Source: Lethocerus indicus (lineage: Eukaryota > Arthropoda > Insecta > Hemiptera > Belostomatidae). From it: a stretch of 64,000 nt of DNA. The notes beneath the pieces are model-generated. The model made no database searches, was not told where the DNA came from, and worked only from the letters and a program-made list of their open reading frames with translations. The translations under genes and the position numbers were made by a program. The DNA lies in NCBI GenBank assembly GCA_019843655.1, contig JACDQD010000004.1:7006001-7070000 (forward strand), read 5' to 3'. Position 1 is the stretch's first letter. Each line of letters opens with the position of its first letter. Positions 26,201 through 37,560 of the stretch are shown here, piece after piece.

Positions 26201-26980
26201 GCCAAAGCAAAACTGACATTCGGGAAGATTCCTGGACTCCTGGAAACGAAATGCCTGATTAACCAAATACATTGCTTGCGAGCAATATGCAGAATTCCAT
26301 CGCGGTTCGATTTTCGGAAAGCATTAATCAAATGGAAAGGGACAGGGAATTGTATTAAAGTCGGACATGCCCCGGAGCATTCCTCCGGCTGTTGTACGAT
26401 GAAAAATTCCAACAACACGCGATAGTTAAATAGCGCTCCTATATTAGGCCGAGAATAACTCCCAGAGAATTACGAGAACTGTATTTCTTAAACACTCTTC
26501 GTTCTTTCGCAGTAATACGAATCAATTGACTGGCATTTGGAATAAAGGATAAAATTTCATTGTCCTCAGTGATGTAATATTTCTAAATTCAGTTTCATAT
26601 AACTTGTGAACAATTTGATTATTATAGCCCCCTATTACGAAGATCGGTAGGGTATTGGCAATTTGATCCTAATTATATTATACATTGACTTTATCTAAAA
26701 ACAGAACTCAAAACCGAAAATTTGGAAATGAACACAGGTCATTTGCAAGTATCTTAACTCTATACCTGAAAAAACCTGAAATCGAATTGGAGTATTGTGT
26801 TTTTGTGACAGCAGTGTAAGTCATTATTATCAGTTTATACAATTTATCTACAGCGGCAAATACATTTTGGCTATTCTTTCTGATGCGTAAAGAATAATGT
26901 TATGTCACCGAGTCTATAATATTAATTGTGTTAAAATGATATTTGTACTTGGGAATCGAATGCATATTTATGCAGTGTAC
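20102..26980. other. Intron of the ankyrin gene (6.9 kb)
   Basis: AT-rich sequence with a TA microsatellite at 23223-23272. GC-richer patches near 21,530-21,720 and 22,430-22,560 show no splice-framed coding signal. No further exon is supported. Confidence 0.55.
23223..23272. repeat. (TA)25 microsatellite
   Basis: Pure TA dinucleotide run of 50 bases inside an intron, flanked by AT-rich sequence. Its length in the assembly may not be exact. Confidence 0.97.
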
Positions 26981-27176
26981 CTGCACTGTAGACTGGTCGA
27001 CTGTAGGCTGGCTCTAGAGGGGCTGAGTAGGGGTGAGAGGCGGTGTAGCGGGGGCGGCGGCGGTGGCGGGGGCGGCTGCTGCCTCGTGTGCCCCTGCCCC
27101 TGCCCCTGCTGCTGCTGCTGCTGCTGCTGCTGAACTTGCTGTCCTGCCCTCTGAGCCGTGTCATCTCCTCCCAGTC
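26981..27176 (-). CDS. Ankyrin gene exon: poly-Gln and poly-Pro
   Basis: The acceptor is GTGTCCTATTACAG before 27176 and the donor is TGCAG|GTACAC at 26981/26980. In the preferred frame it reads LGGDDTAQRAGQQV, a run of eight Gln, GQGQGHTRQQ, nine Pro, then LHRLSPLLSPSRASLQ and STSLQ. It ends in phase 2, matching exon 20101-19987. The Pro run uses CCG, CCC and CCA, so variation falls at third positions, as expected if this is the translated frame. A second frame is also open through the whole exon (DWEEMTRLRGQDSK, Ser run, Arg-rich) and fits the phase of exon 52573-52299. Such Gln/Pro tracts are usually disordered interaction regions and the CAG run may vary in length between individuals. Confidence 0.8.
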
Positions 27177-30100
27177 CTGTAATAGGACACAACACGTTTG
27201 TCAATTACACATCACTCTGGTCATATGAATGAATTACGAAAGACATTGTCGCTATTTCATGATTTTCAGCTATAGGTTTATTATAAAGGGATGATAGGAT
27301 TGAGTAAAGGTTTCCGCGACCAGAATTCGAATCATTACTTTATATCTTCTGGTAAGATCGGATACTGTTATACTGTGGGTAGGATCTCGGGCATGTTTTA
27401 TGAGGAAACCTGTGATGAATTCTATCTCGTCTGTTTTGCTTCACTTTAATATGAAGCTATCACCGGTAGGAAATAATGTAGACTGTATATAGTATACACT
27501 ATACTTTAAGGGCTGAATATACTACGTGTTAATATATCCACATAACAATGTAAAAACCGCGGGTGGATGAAAATTAACCGATTTTACAACGACAATGGCC
27601 TCCAGACGGGTTCATAATCGGCGAAATTTCTATTCCAACAAATATTCTTCGGTACTAAATCAGATCTCTTGCAGTTAATGAATTCAACATTAACAAAGAC
27701 TTACACCACGCATTGATAAATATTTTCAAGGATAAAATCGAGTGATCGACCTCGTTCAATATTTATCCCGAATGTCGAAGTGTAAAAAGAATATTTTATG
27801 TTTTTATCGGATTCACTTGTTCTTTTTCAACCGGCCGAGCGAAAGGGGGGAGAATATACAGCAGCCGGGGCACTCGTCAAACACGTCAAAGCTCGGAAAT
27901 CTCTCCCTTGTTTATTCGCACCCCTCACATAATCCCCCAACCTTACTCCCGTAATCCCTGTCACTTAGCGCTGTCACCATCAAACTGAATTTACGTTATT
28001 AACCTTACACAGAAAATGAATCAATGGTCTATTTAATATGAACCCGTTGTTTACTTCGGCCGAAGTAAGCTCCCCGACGAATTGAAAATGGGAGCGTTTT
28101 CGAATTCCCCCTATTCATAATTTATCCTACAATGAAATCAGGTAAAACCAATCAATCTTGGACTGTACTGGTTTCAAAAACCAGAAGAATATTTACGTTC
28201 TACGTTGGAATTCGATATGAAGTGTGAATGTGGAGGACAAATGGCTCAGAGTCTGTCGTCTGAACTTTTTCATGAAACGTGCGTTGTACTAACTTAACAG
28301 CATTCTGTTGTCAGTGAAAAAATGAAGGAGAATGCAGGATATACCATATTAATTAGAACCGGTAATATTGGTCCTCTACAATAGGCATATATACAGGGTT
28401 AGAAGCCGCCAAGTACAAGCGTTTTGCGGCGACTCCGATCGAGTCACACACAAAACCTATCTGAACATAAATTTTATCCTTTTTTTGTCAACTCTGATAA
28501 TAATATTAGCAAACGCCGAAGCGAAAATTCAGGACGTACAGTTTATTGCCCGTACTGAAATAATAAGGGCACCGTTCGATTATCTATCGGCCGACCGAAC
28601 AGCACAAACAAATCAGAGTTTTCAGGAACAAAAAGGGGCAATATCAAAAGAGATAAAATTCGAGAGTAACGTAGACTGAAGAGTAAGAACCCTTTGACGT
28701 CATCCCTTCTATCTATTTGGGTTCTTCGATGTCTGGGGCCTCCCTTTTTGCGCCCCTTGCGGGAAATCGGCCCCCTCCTGTTTTTGAGTGTCCCCCAACT
28801 GCTTCCGCCCAAAAAAAATATACAGCCCGACTGTGTTCAGGATGCGCTCCGTTTCCGGAAAATTAATTTCCGGCTACTATAATATCCATCCGTTAGTAAC
28901 AAATTTGTAGGAGGCCCGTACGGATGTTTGCTATTTACACGGTCTATACAATGATAAAAATGAATGTAAATATGCCGATGCAAATATGCGGACATTTCCT
29001 AAGTACTTTAAACATTATGAATCCTCTGAATAAACATCGAACGACTGACCGAACATAGCAGTAGTCGATAAACGGTCTTCACTGTTCTCGTTTGCCCAAC
29101 AATCAACGCAAACTAACCCGTTTAAGGTGTCTTGAATCCAATTTTAATCCGTATGCCCGAGGTCGCGAAGCGCTGCCATAACTTGTCCAAAGTATGCATA
29201 AACTTGGCGCCCGAAACAGCGGTCTGTTTCGAGTGGGCTGTCTCTGTTCTGGACTTCCTTGGCAGGCGGCCGCCCTTCTTGCCGGCGTAAATTATGTGGG
29301 ATCAGAGGGCCCTACCGTCTGTAATTCGGATGTAAATTGGTCCAATTAACAGCCGCAGTACACAAGGACAGTCCGGGAGGGGGGTGTATAATTTCCAGCC
29401 CAAACTACAAACACAATTTCTTTACTAATAACCGTCCCTTTTCAAACTAGCGACATGATATTATGTAAAACCATGGAACTTAATAATAGGCAAGGGTGGA
29501 TAATTGCCTAATTACAGACATATAACTCAATGTTTTAGAAACACACGTTGGAATTAAAATGAAGTAAATAGAACATAACATTCCCTTGTCCGATTGTACA
29601 TACATAGCTTAAAGCGACCATCTTCTAACACAGTCGATTAGATTTTTTGAAATAATTTATTCCTAATATATTTTCCATATCGTGTGTACATTATTTTTAT
29701 CTTAGCTTATAATGTATTATATGTTGTACGAAGCGATTGCTTTTTTGATACCCCCGATATTCGATTTCAGCAGATATACTCTAATATTCAATTATCAGCC
29801 TACCATTGATAACTCCGCCCTCTCTCTATCGTCCGACGCGTTTTAATAATGATCAAAGGCTTAACGAAATTGTCGAGCCCTCGGGAGCAACGTTTACAAT
29901 TTATGACCGTATATTTATTATTCTCATTGTAGAAGTCGATATATCCTCTTCACTTGTACGGGCAATACATTTTTCAGATCGCAATTCAATTTTTCAATTG
30001 TGCAACACTGAAATGTAGATTCCCAAGGACCTTGTTGTATGGATCGCTTATGTAAGCCAATTAGACTGCCTCTAGTCCAGTGTTTCTTTTACACAATTAG

Positions 30101-31374
30101 CAAAATCACTTCAATCCCCGCCCATATCTAGCCACTCCGTGAATCTGATTTTCTCAAAAAAAAATTGTCCATTCTATAATTCTTTTGTTCAAACTATAAT
30201 TCAGAAAAACAAAAACAGAATTACGTTGTTGGTGAATTAAGACGTAACGAACGAAAAAACAAACGGGTGATGTACGCATATCCAACATTATTCTCTCTTT
30301 TGAAATGTGCATTGAGGCAACTCCCCTTTCTTCCCTGTCGTATATTTCAAGCATGAATCTTCATCAAGGTATAAAACCACCCGTTGTTGGCGACTGGAGA
30401 GACGGATGCTTCACTAATCAGCGAACAAAGTACAGTCCTCCTCCTCAAGGGGCAACTTCTCGCTGCGGCGTGGGGGAAAACTTTCAAGCGGCGAGAATCC
30501 AATTTGGTGGGAACGGGGAAGATGGCGGTGGACGGATGGGAGCAGGGTCAGGGACTCCACTGGAGCCGAGGGGAGATTACACGCGACAGGTCCCATTCCG
30601 AACTTAACCTAGCCGACTTAAAGCCAAACTTGCTGCCTCTCTCCGAGGGGTGGCCTCCAGTGGAATCGGCCTCTCAAGAGCCGCGGTCGGACATCGGCCA
30701 AGTCTTAGGCTAATGACTAGAAATGTTTTTCTCAAAGGCGAAGTTATATTTAGGCCAATACGACGGCGAACTTAATATACCCAGAATTAATTTATTCCCA
30801 TATACATTAATTATAGTACCAATTTGAATTTCACAATTAAATTGGGATATCACTTCATATATGACACGAATATAATGGTAAATAAAACATTCAAAGTAAA
30901 AAATGGAACCAAAACTGTAATGTTAATTTTTGCTAATAACTTAACTGCCCTCTGTAACCGACTACAGGGGGAAAGGTTAAAGGTGGTAATTACCCCCCCC
31001 CCGGAAGAATCACAAGACTATTTAAAAATCATGAGAATTGTTCAGTAACTTCTCGGGAAGTTGTTCCAAACTGTAAAATAATTCATGCGGTTAAAACCCA
31101 AGTAAACCCGAAAATCTCTTTCTGCATAACCAATACGAGAAGTCGAAATTGACAACCTGCTTCCTTGTTAAACGCTGTAATTTTATCTTGCAAAAGGTGC
31201 GGCCAAGTTCCTACACATACAAACTGGTACAAATATTTTTTTCACCGGAAACGTTTGAAAAGACCGTTATTTCTTCATTATTCAAAGATTGGGTAAATTT
31301 AAATAACTCTTTGCAATTAGAATAAGAGCTGACAAATTTCCATGAGAATCTCGTCCAACCCAATTTTCAACACT

Positions 31375-31391
31375 GAGAGAGAGACAGAGAG
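31375..31391 (+). promoter_or_regulatory. GAGA-type motif cluster upstream of a candidate promoter
   Basis: A short run of overlapping GAGAG motifs lies about 110 bases upstream of a TATA/initiator pair. In insects GAGA factor binds such sites at many promoters. The link to the promoter is inferred from position only. Confidence 0.35.
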
Positions 31392-31464
31392 TGTGCAGTT
31401 ATTATCGCCCGAGCATATTATTGTCTGTCTTCGCATTTAAATTTAACGCCAAAACTTGGCGAGA

Positions 31465-31498
31465 TATATAAGACCCGGTAAAGCTCAGGCAATCAGCG
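31465..31498 (+). promoter_or_regulatory. Candidate TATA/initiator core promoter
   Basis: TATATAAG starts at 31465 and an initiator-like TCAGC has its A at 31495, giving the standard spacing of 30 bases. A downstream promoter element was looked for near +28 to +33 and is not present. Orientation is opposite to the ankyrin gene, within its 25-kb intron. Confidence 0.4.
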
Positions 31499-31622
31499 GA
31501 GGTCTTTACGCGAAGCGAAACAACTTTCCCAGTGTAACTTTTAAGTGGGGATCACTGAATTTAAGCCGGTGGCGATTAAAGCTCGTCCCGTTGACACCAT
31601 TCGGCCTGTTATTAAGACCACC
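31495..31622 (+). ncRNA. Candidate ATG-free leader exon or start of a non-coding transcript
   Basis: From the predicted start at 31495 to a good donor (ACC|GTAAGG at 31622/31623) there are 128 bases with no ATG. This is what a 5' untranslated first exon would look like. No joined downstream exon was identified, so it could also be the start of an antisense non-coding RNA, or chance. The exon call depends wholly on the promoter call. Confidence 0.25.
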
Positions 31623-34600
31623 GTAAGGCGGAAAAGCCATCAGGTTGGGAATATATGAATGAATGATTGCTTCTATTATAAGAACATTTTATTTCATATC
31701 GAATTGTTAAAATGCACTTGAAAAACTCTAGTGCCGTGTATATTAAAATGTTTCAGCCTATTACTCTTCTTAAACATTCATACAATATTTCGATCTAGCA
31801 GTTTTTGTTCTATCGCTACATTCCTGTAGACAATTAGGGACACTTAGGGGATATATCCCGGTATCCAGATATAGGACCTGTATCTCATTACGTGCGTGGC
31901 CGTCTGGCAACGTTGTCGCCAGGGACAGGTCCGCACCGAATGCGGATACTGCTCCTAGCAAATATAAACAGGGGGTTGGGGGCGGTGTCGGGGCGGGCGG
32001 GACATATTCTTCTATTTATACTGCGGGCGCTCGACGCGGGATTAGTTCCTACGATGAGCACTGTTTGCGCCCCGCACACACATGAATATTGTACACGCAC
32101 CCTAGCCGAGATTACAAATATGAAGCCGGATTGTTGAACATCCCGCACGCAATATTCGCCGTGCAAAATGCTCGAGGCGAACTGTGCCAAATTGCCAATG
32201 TACTTGCGAAAAAAACCCCGCGCTCGAATCCCCGCATCTAATTCTAATGATTTTCCCCACCTTCAATCATCATCTTCTATCTGTGAGCGTCGTAAATTAT
32301 CTTTCAGTTTGGAATGGGCTACAGTGGTCAATACACCACGTGACACAATGTGACACGTTGAATTGAAGAAGCGCTCTATCGTAATGAAAACAGCGTTATA
32401 TAGCCTGCACTTTGTTCAACCCCTCGCCGTCCCGCCAATTGGGTATCTTAACGCGATAATTATCTTCGGGAGGGGAGAAAGTACGACACCCCCCCCCCTC
32501 AATTAACTGTGAGGGCATTGTACAAACTCGAAGTTGAATACGGCCATTCAGAGGGCCGAACAATGGCGCTGGGGCCCAATGTCCGAGCCATAAACGGGCA
32601 ATACCCCCCGCCATACCCGCCTAAAATCCCTGCGGAGATAATGCAAAAACGATTGCACACGAAACTGGGACCCACGTCTGGACCTGTCCTCCACAGTACC
32701 TGCCCGGGAACACTGGGAACCATATTAATTTCTACTTCTCTTTGATCCGAAATTAGTCACCGAAATACTATGAAATTGTTTCATCTTCCTACTAATGACG
32801 AGTAGATTAACTTGAATCAACTTGAAGCAGCGGAAGATATATTTAATTTTCTCGTCACGTTAGTAAATCTTCTAATTTCTATCGTACAGCGGGTTAGTTC
32901 TATTCGCAACGACCTGTGTGCGAAAAAAAGAACTGTGCATTTGCAATGCATTCAGGAATGCTCGTTATAATTCAATTATAAGAGAGAGAATGAGGCGTAC
33001 GGGATCGTTGCTGAGGCCTACGGGAATTGCGTGCTCTGGAGACAGGCCGCAGATTAATAGAAGGCGTACCCGACACCAGTGAATGAATGCCAACGTAATA
33101 TTCTCAACTACCAGAACTTTTCTGTCTCTACGGGTCGGCGTCTAATGCAAGGCTTCATTGACTTAAAAATGTTGTCAACCGAAGCCATTTCGTCGGGGTC
33201 TATTTACATGAAAAAACAATGATCATTATTGGCGTATTTTATGAGAGAATAAAACGTTCATTCTTATTAAATCACTCTGTTTAACATTAGAGTGAGACTG
33301 CATTACAGAAATATGACGGTTTCTCAACATAAATGAAAATTTGAACACTTTTTTGAGCATCAATGTTTTTTTATTTATTTATATTCCTCAACTTTTCAGA
33401 TCTGACGAAAATATCCATCAAGATAATTCTGATTCCTAAATCAGCGAATTTACATGATAAAAAAAATTATTCTTTCCAGATGATGAAATATTACTTTCGG
33501 CTCGAAAATAATGGATAAATTTACTTGTTATAATTTTTAAAAATTGACACTGGGTTTATTCTTTACTACAAGGTGACAGATAATACATGTAAATGTTTAA
33601 ATTCGTATGCACTATAATTACGGATAAAGTAAACAAATTAATAAATAATGACAATGATGATTTGCATTTAATTTTTAGAAATCGTTTCGTGTATTAATTC
33701 GATGTTTGAATTCAGTCGATACAAACCAGTGCGGAAGCTGTGCGAGTTCTCGATTTATAATGATAATTATGGCTTAATTAGGTTGACCGAATACATTGTA
33801 TATGACACGACCCAGAAAATTGTTTTGACATTTAATCACAACTAGGGTTCATGAATTGAAAACAGCCGAATCAGAACATGAAGTAACTGTATAATTTGAT
33901 ATTATTATCATTATGCTTTTTCATGGCCTCTTCGCATTATTTTACGACCGGAAAAGCAGGTTTTATCAGTATTTTTATTATCAAATTTTCGGAACTGCTG
34001 ACACGAATGGGCTATTAAACAGCGCCCCCTCTTCCTAGAGATTACGAGTGCTTATAGAGTCCATAAACAACATAAAACCGTTGGGCGAATAAGCGATAAT
34101 TTATCAACACACTGAATACGTCCTTTTCAGAGACCCGAATTATAATACGGTCGGCGTTCATATTAAAATTTTCTTCAAAGCGAAATCAGTTATGAAGTAT
34201 ATGATTTGTGGAATGGCGAAAAAGCGTATATGCGTTGATGATTCAGTAAGCAGTTATTGCAGTGACGAACAAGTTGTTTTAACTGTATTTCCGTTTATTC
34301 ATTAAATTATGAGATGCACTTTTTATTCGCCGTACCTGTATAATTAAATTCCCGCCGAACAAACGCTCAGTACAAAAGGAAAGGAAGACATTCCTTTCTA
34401 ACTTTTCGCAAGAATCAGTCCACGAAGAGGAAGAAAACTACAATAAAGTTCGGTAGTTCAAGAACCGAATACCGGGCAGCATTGAGATCAAAACTTTCCC
34501 CAATACTAGCATGGCGAGTAAATGGACAAAAAAAATTGTAAATTGTATAAAACACATATGTAGCTGTGAAACTATGTTGTTGAAACAGCGGAATGGTCCC

Positions 34601-34822
34601 CCCCCCAAAATCATAAATAAGGTATGATCGTCAAAGATCCATTGTCTATTGTTTGCATAATATTATGCATTGCATTCATCTGGATATCTAGTTTCTTTCG
34701 ATGTCTCTGAACGAAGATTAAATATATGTTGATTAGAGGACGTCTCTAAGAGAAAAATGCGGAAGGGCGAAAGAAATGATTTGTTCGTGACGTGGCGCAA
34801 ATAATTCAATATTAAATTGTTC

Positions 34823-34840
34823 AACCGTTTCAAAACGGTT
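34823..34840. repeat. Short perfect inverted repeat
   Basis: AACCGTTT and AAACGGTT are separated by two bases and form an 8-bp hairpin or dyad site. A second inverted pair, CCGTTA at 34854 and TAACGG at 34874, follows within 40 bases. Both TAACGG and the nearby CAGTTG (34906) fit the Myb consensus YAACKG on one strand or the other. Confidence 0.5.
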
Positions 34841-36292
34841 CCGAGAGTTGCGTCCGTTAATCTGAAACGATTCTAACGGTATGAAAGTCGAGCAGAAACT
34901 AGCAGCAGTTGAAACGGTCGTAATCGAATTGTGAGCTGTGAGAGAATATAGGTCCGATACGATGATCGAGAGGGGGAGTGAATTTGGGGCGATATTCGGC
35001 CAAATTTAAAGGGGCGGTTAGAAAAAAAACGATAGGGCGAACGTTGCGGATATCGCGGTCTAGTTCATAAACTATGGTTGGCGCTCGCCGGCCGCCGGGG
35101 ACACTGTTGCCAACGTTTGCCAGGGCAACGGAACAGATATCTTCCTGAATAAATTCGGGCTGATTCATGGCCTGACCGCCATCGTCATCAGAACGGAAAG
35201 ATTACCGGAGCGTGCCACTATTATTTAGTTGACCCTACGCCTCCAATTATATACGACGCATAACTTTATCTGAGGCGCGGCGAAGGAATCAAATTCTAAA
35301 AGATAGCCCGTATTTTCCGGAGGAATATAAAGACGCTATATTAAATAAATTTAGCGCTTTTGTGACTGTCTCAGAAAATTGTTTGGCTTTATTTTTTATT
35401 TTTATTTGATTTTGAACTAAACAAGGTGAGCAAGATTTATATTATACTGTTTTTTGGGAACATGACGGCGGTCGAAGGACGTCAAATTTATTGTTGTAAA
35501 AGTCATAATAAATTTTCCAATACAACTACGCGACACTAATTTATACACACCATTTTCTTTGTACGAAATACTAGCGATCAATTTTATTGCCACTATAATT
35601 TTGAGGATCATACGCCAACCTTCCTTCCTTATATAGGAATATTATAATATTAAGGAAATTATTCTGCAAAAACTAAACCCTCACATTTTAATACTCTATT
35701 ATTCATTGTCTATGTGGTTTTTTTTTAAATTGACCTCCATTTTCATTCCGATTCGATTCATGTGGCGAAGACAAGATTGTGCAATATAAATTCGCGTCAA
35801 AAATAATAGCCATCCGTCACCTATGGCTTCGATTCGAGTTAATATTACGGAGGGCGAAGGGATGCCGGCCGCGTGTTGGGAGGCGGACTGGGGCGCCGTA
35901 ATTACATGACCCATTCTGGTCGTGTATAATGTGTAAACGCTATTGATCGGAGCGGTATTCGCGGCGGAGGGGGGTGGCGGTGGTGGTGAAGGTAACAGAG
36001 GGGGCCCTGTCAGGGCGGGGGAGGTGCGTATTAAGTTGAACAATTGCAGCGGGGATGAGGGGATGAGGGGGTGATGGGGGTGAGGGGTTATATTGTGGGC
36101 TCCGATTGTGGCCGCCATTGTCTGGCGAGTGGCCCTACAAGATAACCCCCGGCCGCCAATTCTTCTCATCAACAACGGAGCATGTCCTCGACGACCGGCC
36201 TTCCGTTAACGGGGATAACTCAAGGATTTAATTAGGTTTACGGTGGAAACACTGCTGATTACCTTGGCAACTTCTCTATTATGAGTCCGTTC

Positions 36293-36309
36293 GGGCGCGC
36301 TATATAAGT
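36293..36309 (+). promoter_or_regulatory. Weak TATA-box candidate with GC-rich upstream element
   Basis: TATATAAG at 36301 is directly preceded by GGGCGCGC, resembling a TFIIB recognition element. No initiator consensus lies about 30 bases downstream, so support is thin. Confidence 0.2.
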
Positions 36310-37278
36310 CCGGCTAACGATGATACCTGCAAATGGCTTCGGGTTTAGAACGGTCTTGAAAAAGTTTCGGGGTTATTTACCATATTTAATCTCAAAAATT
36401 TGTTCTTCTTTTTCATCAGTCAAGAAAAAATCATAATAGATCAAATATTAATGCTATTAAACCATTTTCATTATTTTTTATTTTCCCTCCTCTTATTTCA
36501 TGGTTTTATTGTCTTTATACCAGTTGAACGAGTTGAAACAATTAATTCACAAATAAATAATCAATCTTACCGGACGAATATGGTTAAAGCGGTTTAGCAA
36601 AGGACGCGGTATCCGTGGTTTGCTGTTCCGTACATGGGATTTAATTACAACAGACTTGAAATATTGAAAAAGACAAATTTCGTATGAGAATCTAATAAAT
36701 AAAAAAAAACCCGGGCGGCAGAATTCTCATAATGAATAAATCCAACCGAGGAAACATAAATGGGACGGTGACGGATTTTGGTCTGCAATTAATAAAAACC
36801 GCCCTGGAGGAAACGATGTTTGCACTTTTTCTCGAGCGAGACAAAAAGACTGTCCAATTTGTTGGCGGATTTTAACATTTCTCCCATTTATTCGGATTAG
36901 CTGCGCTCTGACAAGGTATCCAGGGGAAGGGGGCGTGGAAGGCTTACCAGTTAGTATTTTTTCGTCAGAGCCCATATCCAAAAATGCCTTTTGTTACATT
37001 CAGAAGAACCTGACGATATTTTCGTACACTAGGGTCCTACACGCTATCCTTGGAATGAAAAACTATTACTGACTTTGACCGTTCTCACACTGAACAACAG
37101 TTCACTTACAGTCAAATAATAAATATCGCCAAACCAAAATGCTTCCAGCACAGAAAGTTAAGTTCAAGTGTTAATTACTGTGTTCCAATTAACGTGCGTT
37201 ATTGGCAAATACAAAAAGACAGAGTTCAATCTACCTCTACTCACTGTCTCACAATACACGCGCATGTGTGTGCGTGTG

Positions 37279-37281
<3 letters not shown>

Positions 37282-37331
<50 letters not shown>
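37282..37331. repeat. (TA)25 microsatellite with GT-rich flank
   Basis: Pure TA run preceded by an imperfect TG run (37265-37280), a compound microsatellite inside the 25-kb intron. Confidence 0.96.
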
Positions 37332-37337
<6 letters not shown>

Positions 37338-37512
37338 GTGTAGAGGTAGACTCAACTAACTACATAGATAGCGAGTTGACAAATGACGAGTGCACAAAAA
37401 GTGGGAATTTCGTTAGAGGCGGTTACTGAAAGGGGTATGGGGTAGTCGTCGTTTATCTTCTTTTTGAATAGCCGGGACACGGTCGAGTGAGCGAGAGGGA
37501 TGGATATGGGGT

Positions 37513-37560
37513 TGGAGAGGGAGAGGGAGAGGGAGAGAGAGAGGGAGAGGGTGATAGCGG
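37513..37560. repeat. Purine-rich GGGAGA repeat
   Basis: Imperfect repeats of GGGAGA and GAGAGA in a purine-only strand of about 40 bases. A long minus-strand frame here (37352-37819) reads Ser/Leu repeats across it and is not accepted as a gene. Confidence 0.8.

Noticed and set aside
29122..29301. 59-codon minus-strand stop-free stretch with GC-rich third positions and Lys/Arg-rich start
   Set aside because: No ATG near its start, no convincing acceptor, and it ends in a stop inside the intron; length is ordinary for chance.
35699..36175. 158-codon minus-strand frame, Pro-rich in the middle
   Set aside because: At the upper edge of chance length for this window, in a GC-rich patch, with no splice phase link or recognisable motif.
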